Source: Nitrospiraceae bacterium
GTDB lineage: Bacteria; Nitrospirota; Thermodesulfovibrionia; UBA6902
Direction: 5' to 3'
DNA length: 25,249 nucleotides
Assembly: GCA_020354155.1 (NCBI GenBank)
Contig: CP070644.1
Coordinates: forward strand, 1,839,907-1,865,155
Below the pieces are notes generated by a model that was not told where the DNA came from, ran no database searches, and saw only the letters and a program-made list of their open reading frames with translations. Shown here piece after piece: positions 1-6,634 of this stretch. How positions within the stretch are numbered: position 1 is the stretch's first letter; each line of letters opens with the position of its first letter. Both the position numbers and the translations under genes were made by a program.

Positions 1-95
1 GCAAGCTCCTTTGATACGCCGATGGCGCGAAGGGATGTTGTCAGGGCGGTGATTGCACTGATAATCGAGGCTATGAGAGCAAAATTTTCAATCAT
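1..95 (-). CDS. possible 5' end of a minus-strand membrane protein gene (partial)
   Basis: On the minus strand an ATG at 95-93 opens a frame that stays open to the window edge and would begin MIENFALIASIISAITAL, a hydrophobic start resembling a signal anchor. I do not recognise a family. No clear ribosome binding site precedes the ATG. The competing reading is a plus-strand frame ending in TAA at 109-111, which would be the tail of an upstream gene. The minus reading is preferred only because it gives a natural membrane N-terminus and leaves a divergent intergenic space before 213. Confidence is low. Confidence 0.3.
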   Translation of the reverse strand, partial: MIENFALIASIISAITALTTSLRAIGVSKEL

Positions 96-212
96 TTTCG
101 TAATAAAATAATGCCTGTTGCCATTATTCCGGGCAGCAGTGACAAATATATTGAATTGAATGAAGAGAAAATTCAAGGTGATAAAAAATTCGTCGTGCAT
201 AATAGGTACATT

Positions 213-935
213 ATGAAAGTGCCATTTGTTAAAGAGTGGGGCTCGTGGGTGGTTTTTGTTTCCTGCTGCCTTACGGCAGTTGCAGCAGCTGTACCGCGCA
301 TCTCTTTGGAGCCTGGGGGGGATATATTCATTGGCTCAGGTCTTACAATTATCGGCCTTGCATTGCTTATTAATGCTAAGAATCCTGCGGCATCATTGAT
401 TCGGTCAAAGGGTCGAAATACTGAACAGCTGATATGGCTCCTCTTCTTTACCATCACCGGAGGTGCACTCCTTGCACCCTTTCTGTTCAGTGGCATAAAG
501 GATTTTATGGTTTTTTTCCTCCTTGTGTTGCTGTATGTCCTGCTGCTTATGATGGGCAGGGAGCATCATATTCTTGCGGAGATGAACGGTTTTGCCCTTC
601 TCACCCTTTCTGCTCCTATTGTTTATTTTGTCATGAGCGGTGAACTGTCAATGAAACTCTATGCTGCTGTTTTAATTTTTTTCTGGGCAGGTGTTTTTAA
701 GGTAAGGCTCAGAATAAGAAAAACGCATTTTTTCAGAATGGCAATGGTCCTGTACTGCATGGCGGCCGCGGCGGCTTATTTGTTGCTGAATATTTCAATC
801 ATGTTGCTTCTTCCCCTCCTGGAAAACGTAGTATCTGCTGTGGTGATGAGAGAGGAGAAGCTCAGGGAAACAGGCTATATCGAATTATCCAAAAGTATTG
901 CCTTTATCATCCTCATTGCTTTTTTCTGGCAGTAG
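213..935 (+). CDS. YwiC-like integral membrane protein
   Basis: A 240-residue, strongly hydrophobic protein with roughly seven or eight predicted membrane spans. Two features fit the YwiC-like family. The N-terminus MKVPFVKEWGSW matches the conserved 'K-x-H/W-G-x-W' opening before the first membrane span. The middle segment with EMNGFALLTLSAP and, about 35 residues later, VFKVRLRIRK matches the family's 'E-x-x-G-x-x-x-L-x-x-x-A-P ... V-F-x-V-R-x-R' pattern. The molecular function of the family is not established. The frame is open back to an ATG at 111, but the extra 34 residues are hydrophilic and unlike the family, so the internal ATG at 213 is preferred even though its ribosome binding site is weak. 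The gene stands alone and is followed by a gene-free gap. The fold assignment is fairly secure; the role is unknown. Confidence 0.72.
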   Translation: MKVPFVKEWGSWVVFVSCCLTAVAAAVPRISLEPGGDIFIGSGLTIIGLALLINAKNPAASLIRSKGRNTEQLIWLLFFTITGGALLAPFLFSGIKDFMVFFLLVLLYVLLLMMGREHHILAEMNGFALLTLSAPIVYFVMSGELSMKLYAAVLIFFWAGVFKVRLRIRKTHFFRMAMVLYCMAAAAAYLLLNISIMLLLPLLENVVSAVVMREEKLRETGYIELSKSIAFIILIAFFWQ

Positions 936-1245
936 ACCATAGCTGTTTTCACATAGTTTCCTTACCCACTTTATGATAGCGTCTTCAATAATGCTTTAAA
1001 TAGCTTTACGTCAGCAATTCATCCTGACAAAGAGGACACGTATATCAAATATCAAAGATAGTAACTCAAGGTGCAATAGTTAATATTCACAATCTGCAAT
1101 TTTATGATTTACAAGAAAGTGATAGCGGCTAAATTCATCGATTGTGAAAAGGTGTGCGGGTCTAGCTTAGCAAAAGAAGCGCCGTTTTGGCATTTACAAA
1201 GAAAAAGGAGATTAAAATGGGCAGGTCAGGGGAATATAAAGTTTG
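936..1245 (+). other. gene-free spacer, 310 bp
   Basis: This AT-rich stretch separates the 3' ends of the YwiC-like gene (plus) and the L,D-transpeptidase gene (minus). I find no convincing intrinsic terminator for either gene, no RNA gene and no long inverted repeat. The only notable element is a strong ribosome-binding-site-like AAAAAGGAG at 1202-1210, seven bases before an ATG at 1217. It opens a 32-codon frame that runs into the 3' end of the transpeptidase gene on the opposite strand. Confidence 0.6.
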
Positions 1246-1315
1246 TCAGTGGAGAGTAAACGTTAATTTGCTGGCATTTGTGAGTCTGGCCGGTCTATTT
1301 AACAATGCCATATAG
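1217..1315 (+). CDS. candidate 32-codon small ORF antisense to the ldt 3' end
   Basis: An ATG at 1217 lies six bases downstream of a near-ideal Shine-Dalgarno sequence (AAAAAGGAG, 1202-1210). The frame reads MGRSGEYKVCQWRVNVN and continues for 32 codons to TAG at 1313-1315. Its second two-thirds overlap the end of the L,D-transpeptidase gene in antisense. The ten bases AAAGGAGATT before the start (1204-1213) also occur before the Flp pilin start (3446-3455). It could be a short translated peptide, the surviving 5' stub of a gene truncated when the transpeptidase gene arrived, or chance. I do not recognise the peptide. Confidence 0.2.
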   Translation: MGRSGEYKVCQWRVNVNLLAFVSLAGLFNNAI

Positions 1316-2958
1316 AGTCGTTCATCTCTTCTGTAGATATCATTTCTGAACTGAATCATGTCTTCTTCATCTACCCAGGCTGTTAGATATAAGAGGTGAA
1401 TACGTATAGGTTTAGGTAGATATACTGTTTGTGCCTTGCCTTTATTAATAACAGACAATATTTTATTGCGCGTCCAGCCAGGATTTTCCTTTAGTAAGTA
1501 TTCAGCCAGCTCCAAGGGTTTTTCGATTCTGATGCATCCATGGCTGAAAGAACGAATATTTCTGGAAAACAGTCCTTTACCAGGAGTATCGTGAAGATAA
1601 ACATTGTATTTGTTAGGGAATATGAATTTTATGTTGCCTAATGGATTTGATGTGCCGGGTTGCTGAATGAGTTTGTAGTGAAAATTATCTTCATCAATTT
1701 CAAACCATTTAACCATTCTGGAGTTTATCTCGGTTGCATCCTGCGACCAGTTGGTCATAACTTTAATATTTCGCATAGTTAGATAATCAGGATTTTCTCT
1801 TATCTTTGGCAGGATTTCTTCCGCTGCAATACTTTCCGGAATAATCCATGAAGGATTCAATACGATGTAGGTCATTGTTTCGCTCAGTACCGGGGTATGC
1901 CAATACGGTTTTCCAACAATTACATCCATTGACATTGTTTTATTGCCATTTTCTATGACATCTAACTTGAACCCCGCTATATTAACCATAATATATCGAT
2001 GTCCAGTGTCTCGTGAGGTCCAGCGCATCCTTTCAAGATTAAGTTCTATTTGTCGTATTCTGGTTTCCACAGGAATATTTAAGGCCTCAATAGTAAGAGG
2101 ACCGACGATGCCATCAGGATTTAACCCATTGCGCTCTTGAAATCTGATTACTGCATTTTTAATTTCTTGATCAAACACAGTGGCATTTTCTTTATTGTTA
2201 TATTTCATATCTCCTGAAGCAATAAGTCTATCCCGTAAATTAACTATCTGCTCTGTTCTGTCACCCCGCATTAGTATGGTACTGTTTCGAATCTTTGGCC
2301 ATCCTCCAGAAGCATGTATCGTTCGATAGCGCTGGAGACCCTTCCTGAGTTTTTCGTATCCTTCCTGTAATGGCAGAAGTTGATAAAGGGATTTCTGAAT
2401 GGTATTTTCTGATAAAGCGGTTTCTAAAACGGCGTTAATATTTATAGCATCTTGATTTGCATGCCATTCCGCTTCTGCAATCAGAGGAGCAAGACATCCA
2501 CCTGAAAAGTGACATCCCAGTGTTAAAAAGGCATCTGTAAAAAGTATGTCAAGTTCAGCAAATTGCTGTGCTGTCAGTCCTGAAGTGTCGAAGGCATCTC
2601 TTGAGTCCTTTATGAGACTTTTTATTTTATCAATATGATAGTACTCTGGGATAAGTCCATGGCTCTGAACACCTTCAATTAGATTTAATAAAATTCGTGC
2701 CTGCTCAAAGGATTGTGCATTTGCACTCCATGCACTCTGGAAATCCCTGGTTTTATAAAAATGCCTCAGCATTTCGGCAGAATGTATGGGGCTTCCATTA
2801 AGAGAATCTTCTGCTGAACTGCTAGATGAAAGAAAATGTAATCGTATGAGTTCACTAACTTTAGATGACGGAACAGTATAGTTTGATCCTGATTCAACTG
2901 TTACAGCAGACAACAAGAAAAGTAAAAGATAAAGAATCACTATAAAAGTTAGTTTCAT
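1246..2958 (-). CDS. ldtD: murein L,D-transpeptidase, YcbB/LdtD family
   Basis: A 570-residue periplasmic enzyme expected to form 3-3 (meso-DAP to meso-DAP) cross-links in peptidoglycan. Visible parts in order are an N-terminal signal sequence or anchor (about 1-22), the scaffold region typical of YcbB-type enzymes (about 30-225), a peptidoglycan-binding domain (about 230-293, with FQERNGLNPDGIVGPLT), and a YkuD catalytic domain (about 320-500). The catalytic motif is SHGCIRIEKPLELAEYLL with nucleophile Cys475 and His473, preceded by YLHDTPGKGLF. Length matches E. coli YcbB. A GTG two codons upstream is possible, but the ATG at 2958 has GGAG seven bases before it and is preferred. A promoter with a perfect -35 lies about 200 bp upstream, divergent from the Tad pilin promoter. 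The gene looks somewhat AT-richer than its neighbours. Family assignment is secure; the symbol is by analogy. Confidence 0.9.
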   Translation of the reverse strand: MKLTFIVILYLLLFLLSAVTVESGSNYTVPSSKVSELIRLHFLSSSSSAEDSLNGSPIHSAEMLRHFYKTRDFQSAWSANAQSFEQARILLNLIEGVQSHGLIPEYYHIDKIKSLIKDSRDAFDTSGLTAQQFAELDILFTDAFLTLGCHFSGGCLAPLIAEAEWHANQDAININAVLETALSENTIQKSLYQLLPLQEGYEKLRKGLQRYRTIHASGGWPKIRNSTILMRGDRTEQIVNLRDRLIASGDMKYNNKENATVFDQEIKNAVIRFQERNGLNPDGIVGPLTIEALNIPVETRIRQIELNLERMRWTSRDTGHRYIMVNIAGFKLDVIENGNKTMSMDVIVGKPYWHTPVLSETMTYIVLNPSWIIPESIAAEEILPKIRENPDYLTMRNIKVMTNWSQDATEINSRMVKWFEIDEDNFHYKLIQQPGTSNPLGNIKFIFPNKYNVYLHDTPGKGLFSRNIRSFSHGCIRIEKPLELAEYLLKENPGWTRNKILSVINKGKAQTVYLPKPIRIHLLYLTAWVDEEDMIQFRNDIYRRDERLYMALLNRPARLTNASKLTFTLH

Positions 2959-3166
2959 TTGCACGCTCCAACCTTCGAAGTACTAAGGTATAAACATCCT
3001 GAAATCATCGTATACAGCATCATCTATAAATTCGGCATGATCGACTTAATTATTGAACAGGAAGCAGACAACCTGTGAGATTTTTTACAGACAAGAGGGA
3101 AGGCAAAAAGAAGGGTGCGCAGGGGGAATCTGATGAAATTATCATGCTCAATATAGCAAAACTTAT

Positions 3167-3196
3167 ATTGTAAATTAAATAAACAACGAATGTCAA
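3167..3196 (-). promoter_or_regulatory. sigma70-type promoter for the L,D-transpeptidase gene
   Basis: Read on the minus strand, TTGACA (3196-3191) is a perfect -35. It is followed after 18 bases by TACAAT (3172-3167), five of six matches to the -10 consensus. Transcription would start near 3160 and give a leader of about 200 nt before the ATG at 2958. It was called by consensus match alone. Confidence 0.5.
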
Positions 3197-3212
3197 GCAG
3201 TGTAATTAGAAT

Positions 3213-3233
3213 TAACGTAAAAAAAAATAACGT
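3213..3233. repeat. paired TAACGT boxes flanking an A-tract (candidate operator)
   Basis: TAACGT at 3213-3218 is followed by nine A residues, then a second TAACGT at 3228-3233 that continues TAACGTTA. The 16-base unit TAACGTAAAAAAAAAT of the first copy recurs exactly at 3284-3299. The pair lies midway between the -35 elements of the two divergent promoters, at 3196 (minus) and 3250 (plus). This placement suits a shared regulator or a bent-DNA element. The protein that might bind is unknown. Confidence 0.45.
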
Positions 3234-3249
3234 TAGGATGTAAAATATC

Positions 3250-3279
3250 TTGACATTTCTGTTCGTGAGGTGTTAAACT
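3250..3279 (+). promoter_or_regulatory. sigma70-type promoter for the flp/tad operon
   Basis: TTGACA at 3250-3255 is a perfect -35. After 18 bases comes TAACGT-like spacing to TAAACT (3274-3279), four of six matches to the -10 consensus, preceded by the extended -10 dinucleotide TG (3271-3272). Start of transcription would be near 3286, just inside the third TAACGT/A-tract copy, so a protein bound there would block initiation. It was called by consensus only. Confidence 0.5.
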
Positions 3280-3283
3280 TTAA

Positions 3284-3299
3284 TAACGTAAAAAAAAAT
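3284..3299. repeat. third TAACGT/A-tract copy at the flp transcription start
   Basis: This is an exact 16-base repeat of 3213-3228 (TAACGT, nine A, T), offset by 71 bp. It overlaps the predicted start of flp transcription. Identical copies on both sides of a promoter suggest an operator pair, possibly with looping, or two intrinsic bends. Long A-tracts are common in AT-rich DNA, but the conserved TAACGT head argues against simple low complexity. Confidence 0.45.
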
Positions 3300-3360
3300 T
3301 ACAATTTCTCAGAAATAAAAGTAGGCAATCTTAACAGTTGAAGGGCAGTATATATTTTAT

Positions 3361-3377
3361 CATCTCATTTTGAGATG
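3361..3377 (+). other. small hairpin in the flp mRNA leader
   Basis: CATCTCA (3361-3367) and TGAGATG (3371-3377) form a perfect 7-bp stem with a TTT loop. It lies in the predicted flp 5' leader, just upstream of the purine-rich run AGGAGAGGAGG (3389-3399). It lacks a U-tract and is not a terminator. It could protect the pilin mRNA from 5' decay or be incidental. Confidence 0.35.
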
Positions 3378-3461
3378 TCTAATCATTCAGGAGAGGAGGA
3401 TGGAATTTCTTTAGCATCCCAATCAGGGATATCCATATTAATAGGAAAGGAGATTGAAAGC

Positions 3462-3620
3462 ATGAGAAAGATGATGAGATTCCTTAAGGACGAAGAAGGT
3501 GCTACAGCTGTCGAGTACGGCATAATGGTAGCAGCAATTGCAGCAGTTATCGTTATCGTTGTATATGCAATTGGTGTAAAAGTCGACACTGCATTCGACA
3601 CAGTTAATGCTGCAATGTAG
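3462..3620 (+). CDS. flp: Flp/Fap-type type IVc pilin
   Basis: The 52-residue prepilin forms the Tad pilus filament after cleavage by the prepilin peptidase. It has a short positively charged leader (MRKMMRFLKDEEG), then the Flp signature G/A-T-A-V-E-Y. Cleavage is expected after Gly13, leaving mature Ala14 with Glu at +5 and Tyr at +6. A hydrophobic helix of about 20 residues follows (about 20-38), then a short polar tail. The length is typical of the family. The frame is open back to 3375, but the ATG at 3462 has AAAGGAG (3446-3452) nine bases upstream and gives a canonical leader, so it is the true start. It is the first gene of the Tad locus, expressed from the promoter near 3250. A strong hairpin follows the stop codon and probably favours high pilin mRNA levels over the downstream machinery genes. 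Confidence 0.95.
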   Translation: MRKMMRFLKDEEGATAVEYGIMVAAIAAVIVIVVYAIGVKVDTAFDTVNAAM

Positions 3621-3625
3621 TTTTA

Positions 3626-3660
3626 TGCATTCCCTGTCTCAATACGAGACAGGGAATGCA
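3626..3660 (+). terminator. 15-bp perfect hairpin after flp (attenuator or mRNA stabiliser)
   Basis: The arms 3626-3640 (TGCATTCCCTGTCTC) and 3646-3660 are perfectly complementary around a five-base loop (AATAC). The stem begins six bases after the flp stop codon. The sequence after it (AATTAAATATG) is not a run of T on either strand, so a classical intrinsic terminator is doubtful. A 3'-end stabilising or partial-termination structure between an abundant pilin and its assembly genes fits better. Confidence 0.65.
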
Positions 3661-3767
3661 AATTAAATATGCAGTTACGTAAATGGTAATCATGCAGGTT
3701 GTCTCAATTTTAACGGTAAAAGTATTGACGTGAAGAAAATAATGTTTCACCACTATAGAAAAAGGCA

Positions 3768-4307
3768 ATGAAGACTATGATCATTACAGACCTGAATATA
3801 TTCATACTGTTAACAACTCTATTAATTATTGCGGTAGTCAATGACCTCAGATTTCAGAAAATCCCTAACATTCTGGTATTCCCGGCCATGGTCGTTTCAA
3901 TTGCGTATCACAGCTGGTTCAGCGGCCTTGAAGGCTTCCTCTTCAGTATTGAAGGCATCGGTCTGGGAATGGCTGTATTAATGGCCTTTCATCTTTTTGG
4001 GGGTATGGGGGCAGGCGACGTAAAACTGATGGGTGCTGTGGGCGGGTTCCTCGGCCCCAAGGGTGTATTCATCGCTTTTCTTTTAACTGCATTAATAGGC
4101 GGTATCTATTCATTGGCAATGCTTGCATTTCACGGATATCTCAGGGGAACACTGAAGAGATACGGTGCGATGTTAAAAACATTTATGATAACCAGAAAAA
4201 TTGTGTATATATCAACTTCAAACAGGGAAAGCAGTCTCCGTTTATGTTATGGAGTTCCTATTGCCCTTGGAACGTTCTTAACTTTTCTGTTGAAAAGTTT
4301 TATATAA
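3768..4307 (+). CDS. cpaA: Tad prepilin peptidase (TadV/CpaA, peptidase A24)
   Basis: A 179-residue inner-membrane aspartyl peptidase with about five or six spans that trims the Flp pilin and the TadE-type pseudopilin before assembly. The two catalytic aspartates of family A24 are visible. Asp26 is in VVNDLRFQKIPN at the cytoplasmic edge of the first span. Asp84 is in the GxGD motif GMGAGDVKLMG. The long zinc-binding N-terminal domain of PilD-type enzymes is missing, as usual for the Tad-specific enzymes. The start at 3768 has only AAGG two bases away. The ATG at 3777 has better spacing (AAGGC, about ten bases), so the protein may be three residues shorter. It lies 147 bp after flp, across the hairpin, and is followed closely by cpaB. 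Confidence 0.92.
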   Translation: MKTMIITDLNIFILLTTLLIIAVVNDLRFQKIPNILVFPAMVVSIAYHSWFSGLEGFLFSIEGIGLGMAVLMAFHLFGGMGAGDVKLMGAVGGFLGPKGVFIAFLLTALIGGIYSLAMLAFHGYLRGTLKRYGAMLKTFMITRKIVYISTSNRESSLRLCYGVPIALGTFLTFLLKSFI

Positions 4308-4328
4308 ATAAAAAAATGGAGGTATGAA

Positions 4329-5150
4329 ATGGGAAAGTATGTACCAATTGTATTTCTTGCATTAGGAATTATCGTTGCACTGGTAACCAGCTTCATTACA
4401 TATGACTGGCTACAGGAAAAGGCTGAAGCGGACACCATAAAACCTTTGAAAACGCAGAACGTGGCTATAGCAAAAGTGGATGTAACCTGGGGAGATGTTC
4501 TGAGCAGAGACATGATAGAATTTGTTCCCTATCTGAGGGACACCCTTCCTGCGGGTCATTTCACTGAGGAATCGTCTTTGGAGGGACGGGTTGTCATTAC
4601 CCCAATAAAGGCTAAAGAACCGGTTTTTGAATCCAGTCTTGCTCCGACGAGTCTTACCTCTGGGGGCGTGGCAGCGGTCATCAGCCCCAACAAGCGTGCA
4701 ATGGCTGTGAAAGTTGACAAAGTTATCGGTGTTTCCGGCTTTATCCATCCGGGAAACAGGGTTGATGTACTCGTGACCTTGAGAAAGCAGGGTAAGCATG
4801 ATCCTGTTACGAAGATAGTTCTTGAAAATGTACATGTCCTCGCTGCCGGTACGAAGGTTGAAAAGGATAAAAAGGGGAAAGAATCTGTAAAGGTGGACGT
4901 CATTACCCTTGAGGTTGATCCCATCGAGGCAGAAAAGCTGGCCCATGCGGCAACGGAAGGCAAGATCCAGCTCGCGATGAGAAATTTCACTGATACAAAA
5001 GATGTCTTAACAAGCGGTTCTACAAGAGGTACCCTGCTGGCGTCATATGCTAAAGCCAAAAAGAAACGGACATACAAGAAGAGCAAGAGCTATACCGTTG
5101 AGATGATCAGGGGAACTGATGTGAGCAAAGTGAGAATTAAGGGGAGGTAA
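4329..5150 (+). CDS. cpaB: Flp pilus assembly protein CpaB/RcpC
   Basis: A 273-residue periplasmic protein anchored by one N-terminal membrane span (about 5-25), a conserved component of Tad systems that works with the secretin. A SAF-type domain spans about 43-105 (NVAIAKVDVTWGDVLS, then LEGRVVITPIKAKEPVF). The RcpC/CpaB domain follows (about 115-230), with the characteristic segment VSGFIHPGNRVDVLVTLRK near 135-153. The C-terminus is basic and Lys-rich (about 240-256) before a TVEMIRGTDVSKVRIKG tail, which fits proteins that join the secretin. A good GGAGG (4318-4322) supports the start. The stop is three bases before the cpaC start, so translation is coupled. Confidence 0.93.
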   Translation: MGKYVPIVFLALGIIVALVTSFITYDWLQEKAEADTIKPLKTQNVAIAKVDVTWGDVLSRDMIEFVPYLRDTLPAGHFTEESSLEGRVVITPIKAKEPVFESSLAPTSLTSGGVAAVISPNKRAMAVKVDKVIGVSGFIHPGNRVDVLVTLRKQGKHDPVTKIVLENVHVLAAGTKVEKDKKGKESVKVDVITLEVDPIEAEKLAHAATEGKIQLAMRNFTDTKDVLTSGSTRGTLLASYAKAKKKRTYKKSKSYTVEMIRGTDVSKVRIKGR

Positions 5151-5153
5151 TCG

Positions 5154-6617
5154 ATGATTAAGAATAGCAGTGCTATTTCAGCAGGTGTCAGTAAAACAAT
5201 TTTATTTCTATTCCTTATCCTTTTCATGTTCCTCAACACCAAAAGCTGGGGAGCAGTTTCTGCGAGGATAACAGTTGATACTTCTAATCCTCAAAAAATT
5301 TTCCTTACAAAAGGGAAATCGGTCATTCTTGAGAGTCCTATGCCCGTAAAACGTATCTCAATAGTTGATACTGAAGTTGCCGATGCTCTGGTTCTCACTC
5401 CAAAAGAGGTGTATCTAACGGGGAAGTCAATCGGGAAGACGAGTCTGACTTTGTGGGTTGACAGCAAGATCCACGCTATATTCGAGCTTGAGATTACCCC
5501 GGACATTGCCGGACTTAAGGAAAAAATCTACGAAATTTTTCCCGAGGAAAATGATATACATGTTACCAGCACACATGACAGCATTGTCCTTTCCGGCTCT
5601 GTATCAAGTGATCTGAATCTTTCTCAAATACTTGCTCTGGCAGAGGCCTATGTCCCGGAAAAAATCATCAATTTGATGCAGGTCAGGGGAGTGCATCAGG
5701 TCATGCTTGAGGTCAGAGTAGCTGAAATGTCCAGAGACCTTACGAGACGGATGGGGGTGAACTTTAATTATATCAGCAGCTCCGGTGCTAATATTGGAAT
5801 ATCAATGCTTAACAACCTTACATCATTGCCCGCGGAAGGCTGGCCCGGCAATGCATTAGCGATATCTGATCCGGTAAATTATCTTTTTTCTTTTACTTCT
5901 GATAACACTGCATGGACAGGTATTATCGATGCCCTGAAAGAGGAAGGACTGGTCAAGATCCTTGCCGAGCCTACTCTGATTGCCTTAAGCGGACAGGAGG
6001 CGAGGTTTCTTGCTGGTGGAGAATTCCCGATCCCCGTACCCCAGGAGTTAGGCAGAACAACAATTGAATACAAGAAGTTTGGTGTTGGTCTTCAATTTAC
6101 CCCAACGGTACTGAGCGACAAAAAAATAAATATGCAGGTCGCGCCGGAAGTGTCCGAACTTGACTTTACAAATGCCGTGACCCTCGGCGGTTTCGTTATT
6201 CCAAGCATAACGACACGGCGGGTCTCTACAATGATTGAGCTTGCCGACGGTCAGAGCTTTGCAATCGCCGGCCTTTTAAAAGATAATGTCAGGGAGATTA
6301 TTCATAAGTTTCCTTTTCTTGGTGATATTCCTGTTATCGGTACCCTGTTCAGAAGCACTGATTTTCAGAAGAATGAAACAGAACTGATCATTATAGTTAC
6401 ACCACATCTGGTCAAACCTCTTGAAATGGCAAAGCAGACACTTCCAACGGAACAATTTATTGAGCCCGATGATATTGAGTTTTATCTGCACGGAAAAATT
6501 GAAGGTAAAGACAAGAGCATGACTCCCGCTACTCTTTCCCCCGAAAAAACCACAAAAGAAGGTGATGCAAAAAAGGGAGGATTAGAAGGAGATTTCGGGC
6601 ATATAACCCCAGAATAG
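5154..6617 (+). CDS. cpaC: Tad outer-membrane secretin CpaC/RcpA
   Basis: A 487-residue secretin subunit that forms the outer-membrane gate for the Flp pilus. Parts in order are a signal peptide (about 1-33), the pilus-formation N-terminal domain (about 38-113), a BON-like domain (about 118-180, with STHDSIVLSGSVSS), and the secretin homology domain (about 255-418). In the last, LAEPTLIALSGQEARFLAGGEFP and FPIPVP (291-296) are the expected membrane-inserting and gate region, and ELIIIVTPHLVKP (410-422) is the usual end. A low-complexity Lys/Glu/Thr-rich tail follows (about 445-487). Length matches CpaC. GGGGAGG just before the ATG supports the start. No separate CpaD-type lipoprotein pilotin is seen; the next gene encodes a small exported protein instead. 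Confidence 0.95.
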   Translation: MIKNSSAISAGVSKTILFLFLILFMFLNTKSWGAVSARITVDTSNPQKIFLTKGKSVILESPMPVKRISIVDTEVADALVLTPKEVYLTGKSIGKTSLTLWVDSKIHAIFELEITPDIAGLKEKIYEIFPEENDIHVTSTHDSIVLSGSVSSDLNLSQILALAEAYVPEKIINLMQVRGVHQVMLEVRVAEMSRDLTRRMGVNFNYISSSGANIGISMLNNLTSLPAEGWPGNALAISDPVNYLFSFTSDNTAWTGIIDALKEEGLVKILAEPTLIALSGQEARFLAGGEFPIPVPQELGRTTIEYKKFGVGLQFTPTVLSDKKINMQVAPEVSELDFTNAVTLGGFVIPSITTRRVSTMIELADGQSFAIAGLLKDNVREIIHKFPFLGDIPVIGTLFRSTDFQKNETELIIIVTPHLVKPLEMAKQTLPTEQFIEPDDIEFYLHGKIEGKDKSMTPATLSPEKTTKEGDAKKGGLEGDFGHITPE

Positions 6618-6634
6618 AAATAAAGGAGGACAAG

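Larger units (their letters stand above)
2959..3461. promoter_or_regulatory. divergent ldt / flp control region, 503 bp
   Basis: This AT-rich spacer contains no convincing gene. It holds a minus-strand promoter (3167-3196), a plus-strand promoter (3250-3279), three TAACGT boxes (3213, 3228, 3284), and a long pilin leader with a small hairpin and a purine-rich Shine-Dalgarno-like run. Both predicted transcripts would have long leaders, about 200 nt for ldt and about 175 nt for flp. That leaves room for post-transcriptional control. Confidence 0.6.

Noticed and set aside
111..212. N-terminal extension of the YwiC-like gene from ATG 111
   Set aside because: The 34 extra residues are hydrophilic and do not fit the family, whose conserved opening starts at the ATG at 213.
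3375..3461. In-frame 29-residue extension of the Flp pilin
   Set aside because: The ATG at 3375 sits in a hairpin stem and has no spaced ribosome binding site. The start at 3462 gives a normal leader and good Shine-Dalgarno sequence.
3286..3461. c-di-GMP (GEMM type) riboswitch in the flp leader
   Set aside because: I looked because Tad and PNAG are often c-di-GMP controlled, but none of the conserved GEMM core sequence or paired helices is present.
4410..5086. Two long overlapping antisense frames (178 and 176 codons) within cpaB
   Set aside because: cpaB is clearly coding on the plus strand with family motifs. The antisense frames lack ribosome binding sites and recognisable features.
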